From contig JAHHRJ010000027.1 of the NCBI GenBank assembly GCA_020025885.1, positions 1-29,811 of the forward strand: a stretch of DNA of 29,811 bases, read 5' to 3'. This DNA comes from Butyricicoccus sp. (GTDB taxonomy: Bacteria > Bacillota > Clostridia > Oscillospirales > Butyricicoccaceae). Positions 20,821-29,437 of the stretch are shown in pieces (the first letter of the stretch is position 1; the number at the start of each line of letters is the position of its first letter). Below the pieces are notes generated by a model, which was given only the letters and a program-made list of their open reading frames with translations, had not been told where the DNA came from and made no database searches. The position numbers and the translations under genes are program-made.

Positions 20821-22743
20821 ATGAAAAAATATCATTCTGCGCGTCCCAACCGCTTGATCAGTCTGAGTCCTTCTGCCCTTGGATATACACGATATACGGG
20901 CAAACGCGGCAATGCTCCAACCTTGCGCATATGGCGTATGCGCTGGCTGACCCTTTTAGGGCTGATCCTATCAGGCGTTGGGATCGGGTTTTGCAGTCTG
21001 CGCTTGGCATCCGGTTCGTTTGGACAACCAATGTTCGACAGCTATCTGCAAAACCCTGCGATCTTGTGGCTGAATATTACTCCAGTTGTACTTTTGATCT
21101 TATTTCTCTGGTTTGTGGTGCGGCAGGCATGGGTCGCCGTACTGCTTGGCGGCGGTCTTGTTACAATCTTATCCATTTCAAACTATTTTAAGCTCATGTT
21201 TCGTGATGACCCTTTGACAGCTGCCGATCTTGGCCTCGCTGCTGAGGGAATCAAAATGGCAAGAAATTATGTAAATGCGATTAGTCCGGAGGTATTGCAT
21301 GCCGGACTTTTGCTTGTGGGTGCTGTTTTGGTGCTCGCCCTCATTTGCAGAGCACGTCCAGCACGCACTTGGAAAGGACGCACCGCAGGCAGTGTCCTGT
21401 TCTTTGCCTTGCTCTCCCTCGGCATTTGGACATTTTATGCTGGCGGATCTTATACCAAAACAGCTTGGCATACTTGGACAGACAATCCAGAGGAAATCAA
21501 CCAATGGTCTGCCACACAGGTTTACTTATCCAAGGGGTTTGTGTATCCCTTTTTGCACAGTCTGCCGGAAGCAGGCGAGAAAAAGCCAGAAGGCTACAAA
21601 AAAAGCAGCGTAGCAACCATGCTAAAGGAACATCCCGATGCGAATATTCCAGAGAGCCAAAAGGTAAATATCGTATCAATTATGCTCGAGGGCTTTAATG
21701 ATCTCACACAGTTTGCTGACATTGAACTGCGCAAAGACAAAAAAAGCCCCTATAAGCCGTTCCATGACTTTGAGAAAGTGAGTTATACCGGTCGGCTCGT
21801 GACCAATATCTTTGCCGCTGGCACAGTAGACACCGAGCGCGGACATATCACTGGTATGACCGATTACGGCAGTCTGCGCCACAACGCTTGGTCATACGCC
21901 CGCTACTTTAAGTCACAGGGCTATATCACACAGGGCAGCCACCCTTCCAATGATTGGTTCTATAACCGCAAAAACATCAACGAATATCTGGGATTTGATG
22001 ACTATTACTTCCTTGAAAACCATTATGGCGAAATCAATGATGGAAAGATCGCAATGGATGACGTACTCATTCCTGAGATCTACGATCTTCTCGTGCGTGA
22101 TATGACGAGCGGCAAACCTGTATTCTCTTTCAATGTCACCTACCAGAACCACGGTCCTTACCCGATCGGCTGGCTGCGCTATGGTGAATTCGTTCCCAAA
22201 GGCGTCTATTCCGAAGATTCCTACTATATTCTCAACAACTATCTTGGTGGTATTGAAAAGACAGGCAGACAGCTCATCAAGCTCAAAAAAAAGCTGGACG
22301 CCCTTGACGAACCAGTTGTGCTCTTCCTCTATGGCGACCATAACCCATGGCTTGGTGATGCGAACAGTGTCTATAAAGAACTTGGTGTCAACTTCAATTT
22401 GGCAACTCAAGAGGGCTTTGAAAACTATTACGCCACACGTTATCTCATTTGGGCAAATAAATCTGCAAAGGAAGTGCTCGGCTTTGATTTTGTGGGCAAA
22501 GGTCCCGACCTTAGCCCAGCATTTCTGATGGCACATTTCTTTGATCTTGTAAATTGGAAAGGTCCAACGCTCACACAAGTCACCGCACCGCTTTTGCAGC
22601 ATGTGACTGTGGCAAGCAATCATGGTGTTTTCCTGTGTGATGGCGAATTGACCGATACTCTGCCCGAATCCGTTCGCCCTTCTTGGAAAGCCTATACCGA
22701 TCTTTGTTATTATCTGCGCAATGAATATCGTATCAAATCTTAG
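20821..22743 (+). CDS. LTA synthase family protein (membrane sulfatase-fold phosphotransferase)
   Basis: A 640-aa protein with five N-terminal membrane helices (to about residue 235) and an extracellular alkaline-phosphatase/sulfatase-fold domain. Family members move glycerol-phosphate or similar groups from phosphatidylglycerol to lipoteichoic acid or surface glycans. The catalytic-domain start is KVNIVSIMLEGFNDL (near residue 281). GTVDTERGHITG near residue 333 carries the probable threonine nucleophile. GSHPSNDWFYNRKNINEYLGFDDYY and FLYGDHNPW (near residue 506) are metal-site landmarks. I start at MKKYHSARPN (GAGG upstream); the frame is open 75 bases earlier but that region contains the promoter. 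The glycan target is unknown. Confidence 0.87.
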   Translation: MKKYHSARPNRLISLSPSALGYTRYTGKRGNAPTLRIWRMRWLTLLGLILSGVGIGFCSLRLASGSFGQPMFDSYLQNPAILWLNITPVVLLILFLWFVVRQAWVAVLLGGGLVTILSISNYFKLMFRDDPLTAADLGLAAEGIKMARNYVNAISPEVLHAGLLLVGAVLVLALICRARPARTWKGRTAGSVLFFALLSLGIWTFYAGGSYTKTAWHTWTDNPEEINQWSATQVYLSKGFVYPFLHSLPEAGEKKPEGYKKSSVATMLKEHPDANIPESQKVNIVSIMLEGFNDLTQFADIELRKDKKSPYKPFHDFEKVSYTGRLVTNIFAAGTVDTERGHITGMTDYGSLRHNAWSYARYFKSQGYITQGSHPSNDWFYNRKNINEYLGFDDYYFLENHYGEINDGKIAMDDVLIPEIYDLLVRDMTSGKPVFSFNVTYQNHGPYPIGWLRYGEFVPKGVYSEDSYYILNNYLGGIEKTGRQLIKLKKKLDALDEPVVLFLYGDHNPWLGDANSVYKELGVNFNLATQEGFENYYATRYLIWANKSAKEVLGFDFVGKGPDLSPAFLMAHFFDLVNWKGPTLTQVTAPLLQHVTVASNHGVFLCDGELTDTLPESVRPSWKAYTDLCYYLRNEYRIKS

Positions 22744-22784
22744 CGCACAACTGTAATATGATATTGTTATGATAAGGAGTTACT

Positions 22785-24713
22785 ATGTCCGATTTTCTTC
22801 CCATCTCTCGTGCTGATATGGAGGCACGGGGCTGGTACTACTGCGATTTTCTGCTTGTGACTGGTGATGCCTACATCGACCACCCGTCTTTTGGCACGGC
22901 GATCATTTCCCGCGTGCTGGAAAATGCTGGCTTCCGCGTTGCCATCTTATCTCAGCCTTGCTTTACCGACGAGCGGGATTTTACAGCAATGGGACGCCCG
23001 CGTTATGGCGTGCTCGTCAACGCAGGCAATATCGACTCAATGGTCGCGCACTATACCGCTGCCAAAAAGCGCCGCCACGACGATTCCTACACCCCCGGTG
23101 GTGTGGGCGGCAAGCGTCCAGACCGCGCCGTGACCGTGTACTCCATGCTTGCACGCCGCGCATTTCCAGATACCCCGATCTATCTTGGTGGACTGGAAGC
23201 GAGTCTGCGCCGCTTTGCTCACTATGACTATTGGAGCGATCAGGTCATGCCCTCTGTGTTGTCTGCATCGGGTGCAGATGGTCTGATGTATGGTATGAGC
23301 GAGCGTTCCGTTGTTGAGCTGGCAAAAAATTTAAAAGCCGGAAAGCATGGTGCAGACGCTGTGCGCAATATCCGCGGCATGGTCTACCTTGCCCACAATA
23401 CGGAGGACGTGCCTTTCCCCTTTGTGACCTGCCCATCTTATGAAGATGTGACCCTAAGCAAGGAAGCGTACGCCCGCTCGGTCAAAATGCAGTATGACGA
23501 AGCCGATCATGTGCGCGGCAAAGCCATCGTTCAAGCGCACGGCAAGCGTCTGCTCATTCAAAATCCGCCCTCTCTGCCGCTCAACACGCAGGAGATGGAT
23601 CGCATTTATGCACTGCCCTTTATGCGCACCTACCACCCATCCTATGAGGCGCTGGGCGGTGTCCCAGCCATTCAGGAAGTACAGTTCTCCATCATTCACA
23701 ACCGCGGCTGCTTTGGTGCCTGCAACTTCTGTGCACTCGCCTTCCATCAAGGGCGCTATATTTCCGCACGCTCGCATGATTCCGTTGTGCATGAAGCGGA
23801 GCAAATCGCACAGCACCCCGACTTCAAGGGGTATATCCACGATGTCGGCGGTCCAACCGCAAACTTCCGCGCCCCCTCCTGTAAGCATCAGGAAAAGCAC
23901 GGACTTTGTGTCAACAAGCGTTGTCTGTTCCCTAATACCTGCCAAAATCTGGAAGCCAATCACCGCGATTATCTCACACTCTTACGCCGTCTGCGTCAGG
24001 TTCCGGGCGTCAAGAAAGTCTTTGTCCGCTCCGGTCTGCGCTATGACTATATGATGGCAGACAACAATGACGAATTTTTCCTTGAGCTCGTCAAACACCA
24101 TATCTCCGGACAGCTTAAAGTTGCGCCTGAGCACATGAGTGATAACGCTCTGTATTATATGGGGAAACCATCATTTTCTGTATATGAAAAATTCCGTGAG
24201 CGTTATGGTCGTATCAATGAGAAGCTGGGGAAAAAGCAATATCTTGTCCCCTATCTGATGTCCTCCCATCCGGGTGCAACCTTGCAGGATGCCATCCAAA
24301 TGGCGTGCTATCTGAACAAGGTCGGCTATATGCCGCAGCAGGTACAGGACTTTTACCCAACGCCGGGCACGCTCTCGACGGCAATGTACTATACCGAGAT
24401 CGACCCACGCACCATGAAGCCAGTTTATGTTGCAAAGTCTGCGGAAGAAAAGGCGATGCAGCGTGCACTGCTACAATGGCGCCGCCCTGATAAACGTCCG
24501 ATCATTGCCGCCGCTCTGCGCAAAGCAGGACGCGAGGACTTGGTAGGCTTTGGTAAGGAGTGCCTGATCCGTCCGCTCCCTAATGAACATTGGGGTAAAA
24601 AGCCTGAACCGCGCCGCGATGAGCACCGCCGTGCACGTCCGCCTAAACATGGTGGTAAACCTGCTGCAAAGCGTACAGTTAGTCCGAAAAAGGGTAAGAA
24701 AACCAGTCGATAA
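22785..24713 (+). CDS. YgiQ family radical SAM protein
   Basis: A 642-aa protein of the YgiQ/UPF0313 radical SAM family. The N-terminal part (FLPISRADMEARGWYYCDFLLVTGDAYIDHPSFG) is the family's characteristic domain with a B12-binding-like Rossmann pattern. The cluster motif CFGACNFC (near residue 310) gives the CxxxCxxC site for the [4Fe-4S] cluster. Downstream landmarks are HDVGGPTANFR, VRSGLRYDYM and QVQDFYPTPGTLSTAMYYTEIDP. The last 50 residues are strongly basic and low-complexity, suggesting nucleic-acid or surface contact (inference). AAGGAG precedes the ATG. It starts 42 bases after the LTA-synthase-family stop and may be cotranscribed. The reaction is unknown. Confidence 0.9.
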   Translation: MSDFLPISRADMEARGWYYCDFLLVTGDAYIDHPSFGTAIISRVLENAGFRVAILSQPCFTDERDFTAMGRPRYGVLVNAGNIDSMVAHYTAAKKRRHDDSYTPGGVGGKRPDRAVTVYSMLARRAFPDTPIYLGGLEASLRRFAHYDYWSDQVMPSVLSASGADGLMYGMSERSVVELAKNLKAGKHGADAVRNIRGMVYLAHNTEDVPFPFVTCPSYEDVTLSKEAYARSVKMQYDEADHVRGKAIVQAHGKRLLIQNPPSLPLNTQEMDRIYALPFMRTYHPSYEALGGVPAIQEVQFSIIHNRGCFGACNFCALAFHQGRYISARSHDSVVHEAEQIAQHPDFKGYIHDVGGPTANFRAPSCKHQEKHGLCVNKRCLFPNTCQNLEANHRDYLTLLRRLRQVPGVKKVFVRSGLRYDYMMADNNDEFFLELVKHHISGQLKVAPEHMSDNALYYMGKPSFSVYEKFRERYGRINEKLGKKQYLVPYLMSSHPGATLQDAIQMACYLNKVGYMPQQVQDFYPTPGTLSTAMYYTEIDPRTMKPVYVAKSAEEKAMQRALLQWRRPDKRPIIAAALRKAGREDLVGFGKECLIRPLPNEHWGKKPEPRRDEHRRARPPKHGGKPAAKRTVSPKKGKKTSR

Positions 24714-24778
24714 ACAAAAAATCTGACACATAATGACATCCCTGCACAAGAACAACTGATAAAACTATCCAAATTATT

Positions 24779-24832
24779 ACAAGGTCAAGTGAGGATTAAA
24801 GAATGAATCCTCACTTGACCTTGTTGCTTTTT
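24779..24832 (+). terminator. Strong terminator after the YgiQ gene
   Basis: Perfect 19-bp stem ACAAGGTCAAGTGAGGATT (24779-24797) with its complement at 24806-24824 and an 8-base loop, followed by TGCTTTTT. It also separates the convergent XRE gene. Confidence 0.88.
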
Positions 24833-24851
24833 GGAAGTATCTTGAATCAAT

Positions 24852-25076
24852 TTATTCAGAACTCTTTTTATCATCTGCTGACAGTCTATTATAGTTAAAA
24901 ACATCATCCATCTTTACATGAAGCATGGATGCCAAACGAAAAGCGAGGGATAATGATGGATCGTATTTATTATTTTCAATAGCGTTGATAGTTTGCCTTG
25001 AGACATTGTAACTTATAGCTAGCTCCTCCTGCTTAATTCCCATTTTCTTACGAATTTCTTTAAGGCAATACCGCAT
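24852..25076 (-). CDS. XRE-family HTH regulator whose start codon lies in a MITE
   Basis: A 74-aa single-domain helix-turn-helix regulator. KEIRKKMGIKQEELAISYNVSRQTINAIENNKYDPSLSLAFRLASMLHVKMDDVF is the typical Cro/CI-like short XRE protein. The first codons MRYC and part of codon 5 are contributed by the terminal repeat of MITE B at 25063-25224. Removing the element and one TA gives an ancestral start MDNNIKEIRK at ATG 25240 (minus strand). That start lies two bases after the stop of an upstream membrane-protein fragment. The new and old versions have equal length. The new ATG has no visible Shine-Dalgarno sequence, so expression today is uncertain; translation from the old start would stop inside the element. 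Confidence 0.8.
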   Translation of the reverse strand: MRYCLKEIRKKMGIKQEELAISYNVSRQTINAIENNKYDPSLSLAFRLASMLHVKMDDVFNYNRLSADDKKSSE

Positions 25077-25224
25077 AATTCAACAAGAGCGATTTTCGGA
25101 AAAATTTCTCGTCAGAAAAAGACGTGAATCCGCAGGAATCCTTGATGGATTTCAAGGATTCACAACGAATTTATGGCGCGAAATTTTCGCAAAGCGCCGC
25201 AGATGACATTGTGCGGTGTTGCCT
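25063..25224 (+). mobile_element. MITE family B, copy 1
   Basis: A 162-bp element flanked by TA (25061-25062 and 25225-25226). Terminal inverted repeats are AGGCAATACCGCATAAT and AGGCAACACCGCACAAT (inward from the right). The interior is largely self-complementary, for example GTGAATCC...GGATTCAC and GAATCCTTG...CAAGGATTC. No coding capacity. About 96% identical by eye to copy 2 at 29274-29435. The core at 25131-25153 is shared with family A. Confidence 0.88.
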
Positions 25225-25242
25225 TAATATTGTTATCCATTG

Positions 25243-25320
25243 TTAAGCACCATGCTTCCTTGTATAGTAGAGATATGCTAAATCAAAAATAATGGAAATC
25301 ACGCCAAGATACATAGGGCG
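25243..25320 (-). pseudogene. C-terminal remnant of a small membrane protein
   Basis: The minus-strand frame ending at 25243 reads ...RPMYLGVISIIFDLAYLYYTRKHGA and stop: one hydrophobic helix followed by a basic tail. Its stop lies directly before the ancestral XRE start, the arrangement of a coupled membrane-protein/XRE pair. Upstream of about 25320 the frame runs into unrelated sequence, so only the tail remains. I do not recognise the family. Confidence 0.5.
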
Positions 25321-25520
25321 TTTCTGAAAAGTAAAAAGTGACGAATGATACCAAATGTGGTAAAATAAAGCTGGTAAGGACTGCGCCAACTGGCGTAGAT
25401 GTAAATATGGTAGGGTGGGACACGCCCGAACCAATACGCTCAGGAAGACCATGTAAAACCTCGCGCGGTGCAGGCTACGGTCAGCGAACTGAGAATCCCT
25501 CTGCCTCTGATACAAATAGG
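25321..25520 (+). mobile_element. Possible internally deleted IS200/IS605-type (TnpB) remnant
   Basis: The stretch opens with a possible -10 (TAAAAT) near 25360. A frame reading VRTAPTGVDVN...PEPIRSGRPC...GYGQRTENPS follows, and the sequence ends in GTCAGCGAACTGAGAATCCC (25480-25499). To me these resemble the 3' end of tnpB genes and their overlapping omega-RNA. The bulk of a tnpB gene is absent. This call rests on pattern memory, not a comparison, and it interrupts the membrane-protein remnant beside it. Confidence 0.35.
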
Positions 25521-25560
25521 AAAGACCATGAGACTGATTTTCGTCAGTCTCATGGTCTTT
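25521..25560 (-). terminator. Terminator of the MsmX-type ATPase gene
   Basis: Perfect 17-bp stem AAAGACCATGAGACTGA (25521-25537) with its complement at 25544-25560 and loop TTTTCG. The A/T flanks allow either direction. Confidence 0.8.
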
Positions 25561-25608
25561 CTTTAAAGTTCGCTTCTATAAAGAGTGAACCGAAGCATCC
25601 ATTTTTTC

Positions 25609-26721
25609 TTAGTTACAAATTGTGCGCTCAGTTTCCTTGTCAAATAGATGTATCTTGTTCATATCCAGAGCCAACTGCATCTTCTCGCCGCCTCTTGCCT
25701 GTACGCGAGCAGGTGCCTTGACAACGATCTTGCTGTCCTTGCAAACGGTGTAGAGGAATACCTCTGCGCCCATCAGCTCAGCGATCTCAATGTCAACCTC
25801 GATCACGCTCTGCGGTGCATTGGTGATGAAAATATCCTCTGTGTGGAAATCTTCTGCACGCAGACCCAGTACGACTGGCTTACCAATATAGGGAGCAAAT
25901 TTGTCTGCGCCGCCCTTGCCCTGTGGGATCGGGATGGAGTAGCCCGCAAAATCTACATGATAGTCTTCACCATGCTGAGAAATGTTTGCATCAATGAAGT
26001 TCATCTGCGGAGAACCAATGAATCCAGCAACAAACATATTGCATGGATCATTGTAGAGGTTCTGTGGGGTATCTACCTGCTGGATAATACCATCCTTCAT
26101 AACAACGATGCGGTCGCCCATGGTCATTGCCTCGGTCTGGTCATGGGTAACGTAAACAAAGGTGGTGCCAAGACGCTTATGGAGCTTTGTAATCTCAGTA
26201 CGCATCTGGGTACGCAGCTTTGCGTCCAAGTTGGAGAGCGGCTCGTCAAGCAGGAAAACTGCTGGGTCACGTACCATTGCACGACCGAGTGCAACACGCT
26301 GACGCTGACCACCAGACAGCGCCTTGGGCTTACGGTTGAGCAGATGCTCAATGTCCAGAATCTTAGCAGCCTCATGTACCTTACGGTCGATCTCATCCTT
26401 CGGAACCTTACGCAGCTGCAAGCCGAATGCCATGTTCTTGTATACGGTCATATGCGGATACAGTGCATAGTTCTGGAATACCATCGCAATATCGCGATCC
26501 TTTGGCGGCACATCATTGATCAGACGGTCGCCAATGTACATCTCGCCTCCGGAAATCTCTTCCAGACCTGCGATCATACGCAGCGTGGTGGACTTACCAC
26601 AACCAGAAGGACCAACCAGAATAATAAACTCCTTGTCCTCGATCTCCAAATTCAAATCCGGAACAACTTCAATGTTGCCGGGATAAACCTTCTTAAGGTG
26701 ACGCATGGAAATGCTTGCCAT
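25609..26721 (-). CDS. msmX: ABC transporter ATP-binding protein, UgpC/MsmX sugar-importer type
   Basis: A 370-aa ATPase of the CUT1 carbohydrate-importer family. Walker A is GPSGCGKST, the Q-loop VFQNYALYPHMTV, the signature LSGGQRQR, Walker B VFLLDEPLSNLD, and the H-loop VTHDQTEAMT. A C-terminal TOBE/MOI-type regulatory domain follows (VVLGLRAEDF and IAELMGAEVFLY). No permease or binding-protein genes adjoin it. This is typical of the shared Firmicutes MsmX/MsmK ATPase that energises several sugar importers. Automated annotation often calls it UgpC. AAGGGG precedes the ATG (26721), and the open frame 66 bases further up lacks a ribosome site. Confidence 0.9.
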   Translation of the reverse strand: MASISMRHLKKVYPGNIEVVPDLNLEIEDKEFIILVGPSGCGKSTTLRMIAGLEEISGGEMYIGDRLINDVPPKDRDIAMVFQNYALYPHMTVYKNMAFGLQLRKVPKDEIDRKVHEAAKILDIEHLLNRKPKALSGGQRQRVALGRAMVRDPAVFLLDEPLSNLDAKLRTQMRTEITKLHKRLGTTFVYVTHDQTEAMTMGDRIVVMKDGIIQQVDTPQNLYNDPCNMFVAGFIGSPQMNFIDANISQHGEDYHVDFAGYSIPIPQGKGGADKFAPYIGKPVVLGLRAEDFHTEDIFITNAPQSVIEVDIEIAELMGAEVFLYTVCKDSKIVVKAPARVQARGGEKMQLALDMNKIHLFDKETERTICN

Positions 26722-26789
26722 AATAAATGTACCCCTTTCATTAGATGCCTGCACAAAAATATTCAGATTGAATCTTTGCTTCTGCAATC

Positions 26790-26818
26790 AGAATAACACC
26801 AGATTAGACGGGATACAA
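26790..26818 (-). promoter_or_regulatory. Candidate promoter of the MsmX-type gene
   Basis: Minus strand TTGTAT (26813-26818), 17 bases, TATTCT (26790-26795). It is a moderate match to sigma-A with a leader of about 60 bases. The rest of the 300-base gap (to 27018) shows only the reductase terminator. Confidence 0.45.
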
Positions 26819-26972
26819 TGGTAAAAAATTGATTATTTTCGCTTTATTCTGCGTATTTCTCTCCTAATGATATTGATTCTGAAAGAGCAGGAAATATGAT
26901 ACAAACCAAGCCCCCAAAATTTGTATATGTTTTTTTCAGTGCATGATCTCCAGCATAAAACAGTCTGTGCAA

Positions 26973-27009
26973 ATATAAAAAGTCAGAAAAACTTCCTGAC
27001 TTTTTATAT
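26973..27009 (-). terminator. Terminator of the sulfite/nitrite reductase gene
   Basis: Arms ATATAAAAAGTCAG (26973-26986) and CTGACTTTTTATAT (26996-27009) are perfectly complementary, 14 bp, with a 9-base loop. It lies 9 bases past the stop. Confidence 0.85.
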
Positions 27010-27018
27010 TGATTCAAT

Positions 27019-28560
27019 TTATTCTAAATATGGCTTTGCCAGTGCACGTAGGTCATCCATATGACTCGTGACCCACTGGTCATATGGTACACATGCACGT
27101 GCAACCGTCTGTCCCAGCTGCACAAGGAACGGTGGGATCTGCTCCTCTAAAATTGATCCCCAGTTTTCACCAAAGTGCTCCGTGCCCAGCTGTGCGCTGC
27201 CGCCTACATGCAAAGTAAATGCAGGCAATGGCTTCTTGTCTACGATTTTCACGCCGCCATGGAAGCCCAGTTCCCCGATTTGATGCGTACCGCAGGAGGA
27301 CGGGCAACCCGAAATATGGATCTGCGGCAATGCCCCATCTGGAATATGCGCAGAGCGTACCGCTTCCACACAAGCACGGTAAAGATGCTGAGAATCACGC
27401 GCACCCTGCTGACAAATGGATGAGCCAACGCAAGAAACCGAAGTCTCGAACACAGTCTGCGCACCATCCTCTGTCGCACGAAGCACCTGCTTTGCCTCCT
27501 CCGCAGTACAGTTGATGATATACATGGTATTGTCTGCACCCAGACGCAGCTCCACAGCATCCATATCCTGAATGGTATCATACAGAGCGCACAGTGTCTC
27601 TGGGCTTGGCATACCGCCCAATGGGTGATACCAAACCGCAAACAAACCAGACTGCTTTTGCGCGATCACACGGTGATCCTCGATGGTTCCCTTGCCAGTC
27701 TTGGTGATCGGCTGTTCTGTAACGTTCAGTTCCAGCCCACCCTGCTGCTTGAGCGCTTCCAGTTCTTCGTTAAATGCTGTGCGATATGCTTCTTCTCCGC
27801 CAAGTGCCTCCGGCATATAGCGGGTACGTGCCTTTGCACGCATCTTATAGTTTCCGTGCTTTAAGAAAGTATTGACCATCGCACGTGTATAGTAAAGAAG
27901 TTCACTTCCAGATATACCAGATACCATAAGGATGCCCAGACGCGGATTTGGTCCCATACCGCCCGCGCTATACACATCAAATGTGCCATCTTCACGCGCT
28001 ACAAATCCAAGGTCACGAATGGTTGCATGTGCAATATTATCAGGATGGTTTGCAAATCCCACCTTGAGCTTACGCGGCATCTTGATTTCATAGAGGATAG
28101 ACAACAGATAATCTGCTACCTCTTGTGCGTATGGCATGACATCAAAGGTTTCGCCTGGCAGTACACCAGAGAGCGGCGGTGCCATAACGTTACGCGGATT
28201 GTCTCCGCCACCGCCGCGGCAAAGGATGCCATGATCCAGTGCCTCACTTGCAATTGCAAGGATCTGTCTGCCCTTCAAATGGTGTATCTGAATGGTCTCA
28301 CAAGTTGTAAGTTTGACGGTATCCAATTCATACCGCTTGAGTGTATTCACAAGAAAACCGAGCTGATCCTTGGTCACGCGTCCGGCTGTCATGCGCAAGC
28401 GCAGCATTCCGTATTTTCCATTGCGTTCTGCATAGCTGCCGAATCCGCCTGAAATCCCCTTATAGGTCTGGCGTGGCATCTGTCCAGTATAAAACTGTCT
28501 TGTTGCTTCATCAAACTGCTCTAGGTCTGCGCGAAATGCTTCAATGATCTCTTTTTTCAT
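27019..28560 (-). CDS. Nitrite/sulfite reductase, siroheme and [4Fe-4S] hemoprotein
   Basis: A 513-aa siroheme-dependent reductase that performs six-electron reduction of sulfite or nitrite. The ferredoxin-like half-domain motifs KLTTCETIQIHHL and PRNVMAPPLSG are present. Cluster/siroheme ligands appear as SCVGSSICQQG (C-x5-C) and SGCPSSCGTHQIG (C-x3-C), the full set of four cysteines. The protein is a single-polypeptide duplicated form of usual length. GAAAGGAG precedes the chosen ATG (MKKEIIEAF), and a 69-base extension has no ribosome site. It stands alone with its own terminator. Sulfite versus nitrite cannot be told from sequence here; the cysE gene elsewhere in the window fits assimilatory sulfur use. 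Confidence 0.88.
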   Translation of the reverse strand: MKKEIIEAFRADLEQFDEATRQFYTGQMPRQTYKGISGGFGSYAERNGKYGMLRLRMTAGRVTKDQLGFLVNTLKRYELDTVKLTTCETIQIHHLKGRQILAIASEALDHGILCRGGGGDNPRNVMAPPLSGVLPGETFDVMPYAQEVADYLLSILYEIKMPRKLKVGFANHPDNIAHATIRDLGFVAREDGTFDVYSAGGMGPNPRLGILMVSGISGSELLYYTRAMVNTFLKHGNYKMRAKARTRYMPEALGGEEAYRTAFNEELEALKQQGGLELNVTEQPITKTGKGTIEDHRVIAQKQSGLFAVWYHPLGGMPSPETLCALYDTIQDMDAVELRLGADNTMYIINCTAEEAKQVLRATEDGAQTVFETSVSCVGSSICQQGARDSQHLYRACVEAVRSAHIPDGALPQIHISGCPSSCGTHQIGELGFHGGVKIVDKKPLPAFTLHVGGSAQLGTEHFGENWGSILEEQIPPFLVQLGQTVARACVPYDQWVTSHMDDLRALAKPYLE

Positions 28561-28691
28561 GATGATACTCCTTTCGATTGATGTACAGCCGATTTTTTCC
28601 CCAATTTGGACAGAGATCGGGCTTCTCATCTATGACCGCTCTTGGAATTCCCCACCAAAAAATACTTTTCTGTTGGTATGCGATTTGTATG

Positions 28692-29260
28692 CTATACGAT
28701 GAAGTATTCTACTGCAAACACCGCCGCACACGCAACGCCGGCGACCACAAACAACGAACTGCCGCGCCATGCAAAAATCACTGCCGCAATCAAGCCTGCC
28801 AGCGCAGAAACCGGAGTGTTGATCGCATATAGGATGGCTGGAAATGTCATGACTGCAAGCGTGACATAGGACATATAATAGAGGAATGAGTGGATGGTTC
28901 GGTTTTTGATCTCCCGTCGAATGAGGGTCAAAGGAAGCACACGAATGAGATATGTGACCGCTGCCAAATTGGGGGTTCTGGTGCAATTTTTTGACTGAGC
29001 GCACAGGACATCAATAGATAGCGCAGGTTGACGACAAACTGTGTGAACGCCATCTCTATATAAGGTGAACCTGCTGCAATGATGCCAAGCGCAGCAAATT
29101 CGCCTGCGGACGTGTTGTTGAGCAAACTCATCCAAGTTGCCTGCCCCACAGTCAGTCCGCTGACTTTGGCGGCGATCCCCAGTGTAAAGGACACTGCAAG
29201 ATATCCCAGTCCAATCGGGATACCGTCGCGCAATCCCCGTCGATACCAGGGTGCGATTCA
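28692..29260 (-). pseudogene. Decayed azlC-azlD branched-chain amino acid exporter, fused by deletion
   Basis: The upstream part (about 28971-29260) encodes the AzlC N-terminus: WYRRGLRDGIPIGLGYLAVSFTLGIAAKVSGL... to LLMSCALSQKIAPE. The downstream part (28692-28970) encodes most of AzlD in a different frame: LAAVTYLIRVLPLTLIRRE...VTLAVMTFPAIL...WRGSSLFVVAGVACAAVFAVEYF. The C-terminal half of AzlC (over 100 residues) and the first codons of AzlD are missing, joined out of frame near 28971. Near the 5' end one base is gained or lost between the start codon and WYRRG. MITE B copy 2 sits immediately upstream. AzlCD proteins export branched-chain amino acids; this copy cannot. Confidence 0.85.
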
Positions 29261-29273
29261 ATCATTGATCTTA

Positions 29274-29435
29274 GGCAACACCGCACAATGTCATCTGCGG
29301 CGCTTTGCGAAAATTTTGCGCCATAAATTCGTTGTGAATCCTTGAAATCCACCAAGGATTCCTGCGGATTCACGCCTTTTTCTGACGAGAAATTTTTCCG
29401 AAAATCGCTCTTGCTGAATTATGTGGTATTGCCCT
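29274..29435 (-). mobile_element. MITE family B, copy 2
   Basis: A 162-bp element flanked by TA (29272-29273 and 29436-29437), inverted relative to copy 1 and about 96% identical by eye. The ends are GGCAACACCGCACAAT at the left and AGGGCAATACCACATAAT inward from the right. It lies between a GAGGGG ribosome-site-like sequence (minus strand, about 29442-29447) and the azlC start region. Confidence 0.87.
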
Positions 29436-29437
29436 TA

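Noticed and set aside
21913..22623. Open frame of 236 codons antisense to the LTA-synthase-family gene
   Set aside because: It lies wholly within a well-supported gene; no start signal or recognisable domain.
25648..26796. Open frame of 382 codons antisense to the MsmX-type ATPase gene
   Set aside because: It mirrors the codon pattern of a highly conserved ABC ATPase, has no ribosome site and shows no family motif.
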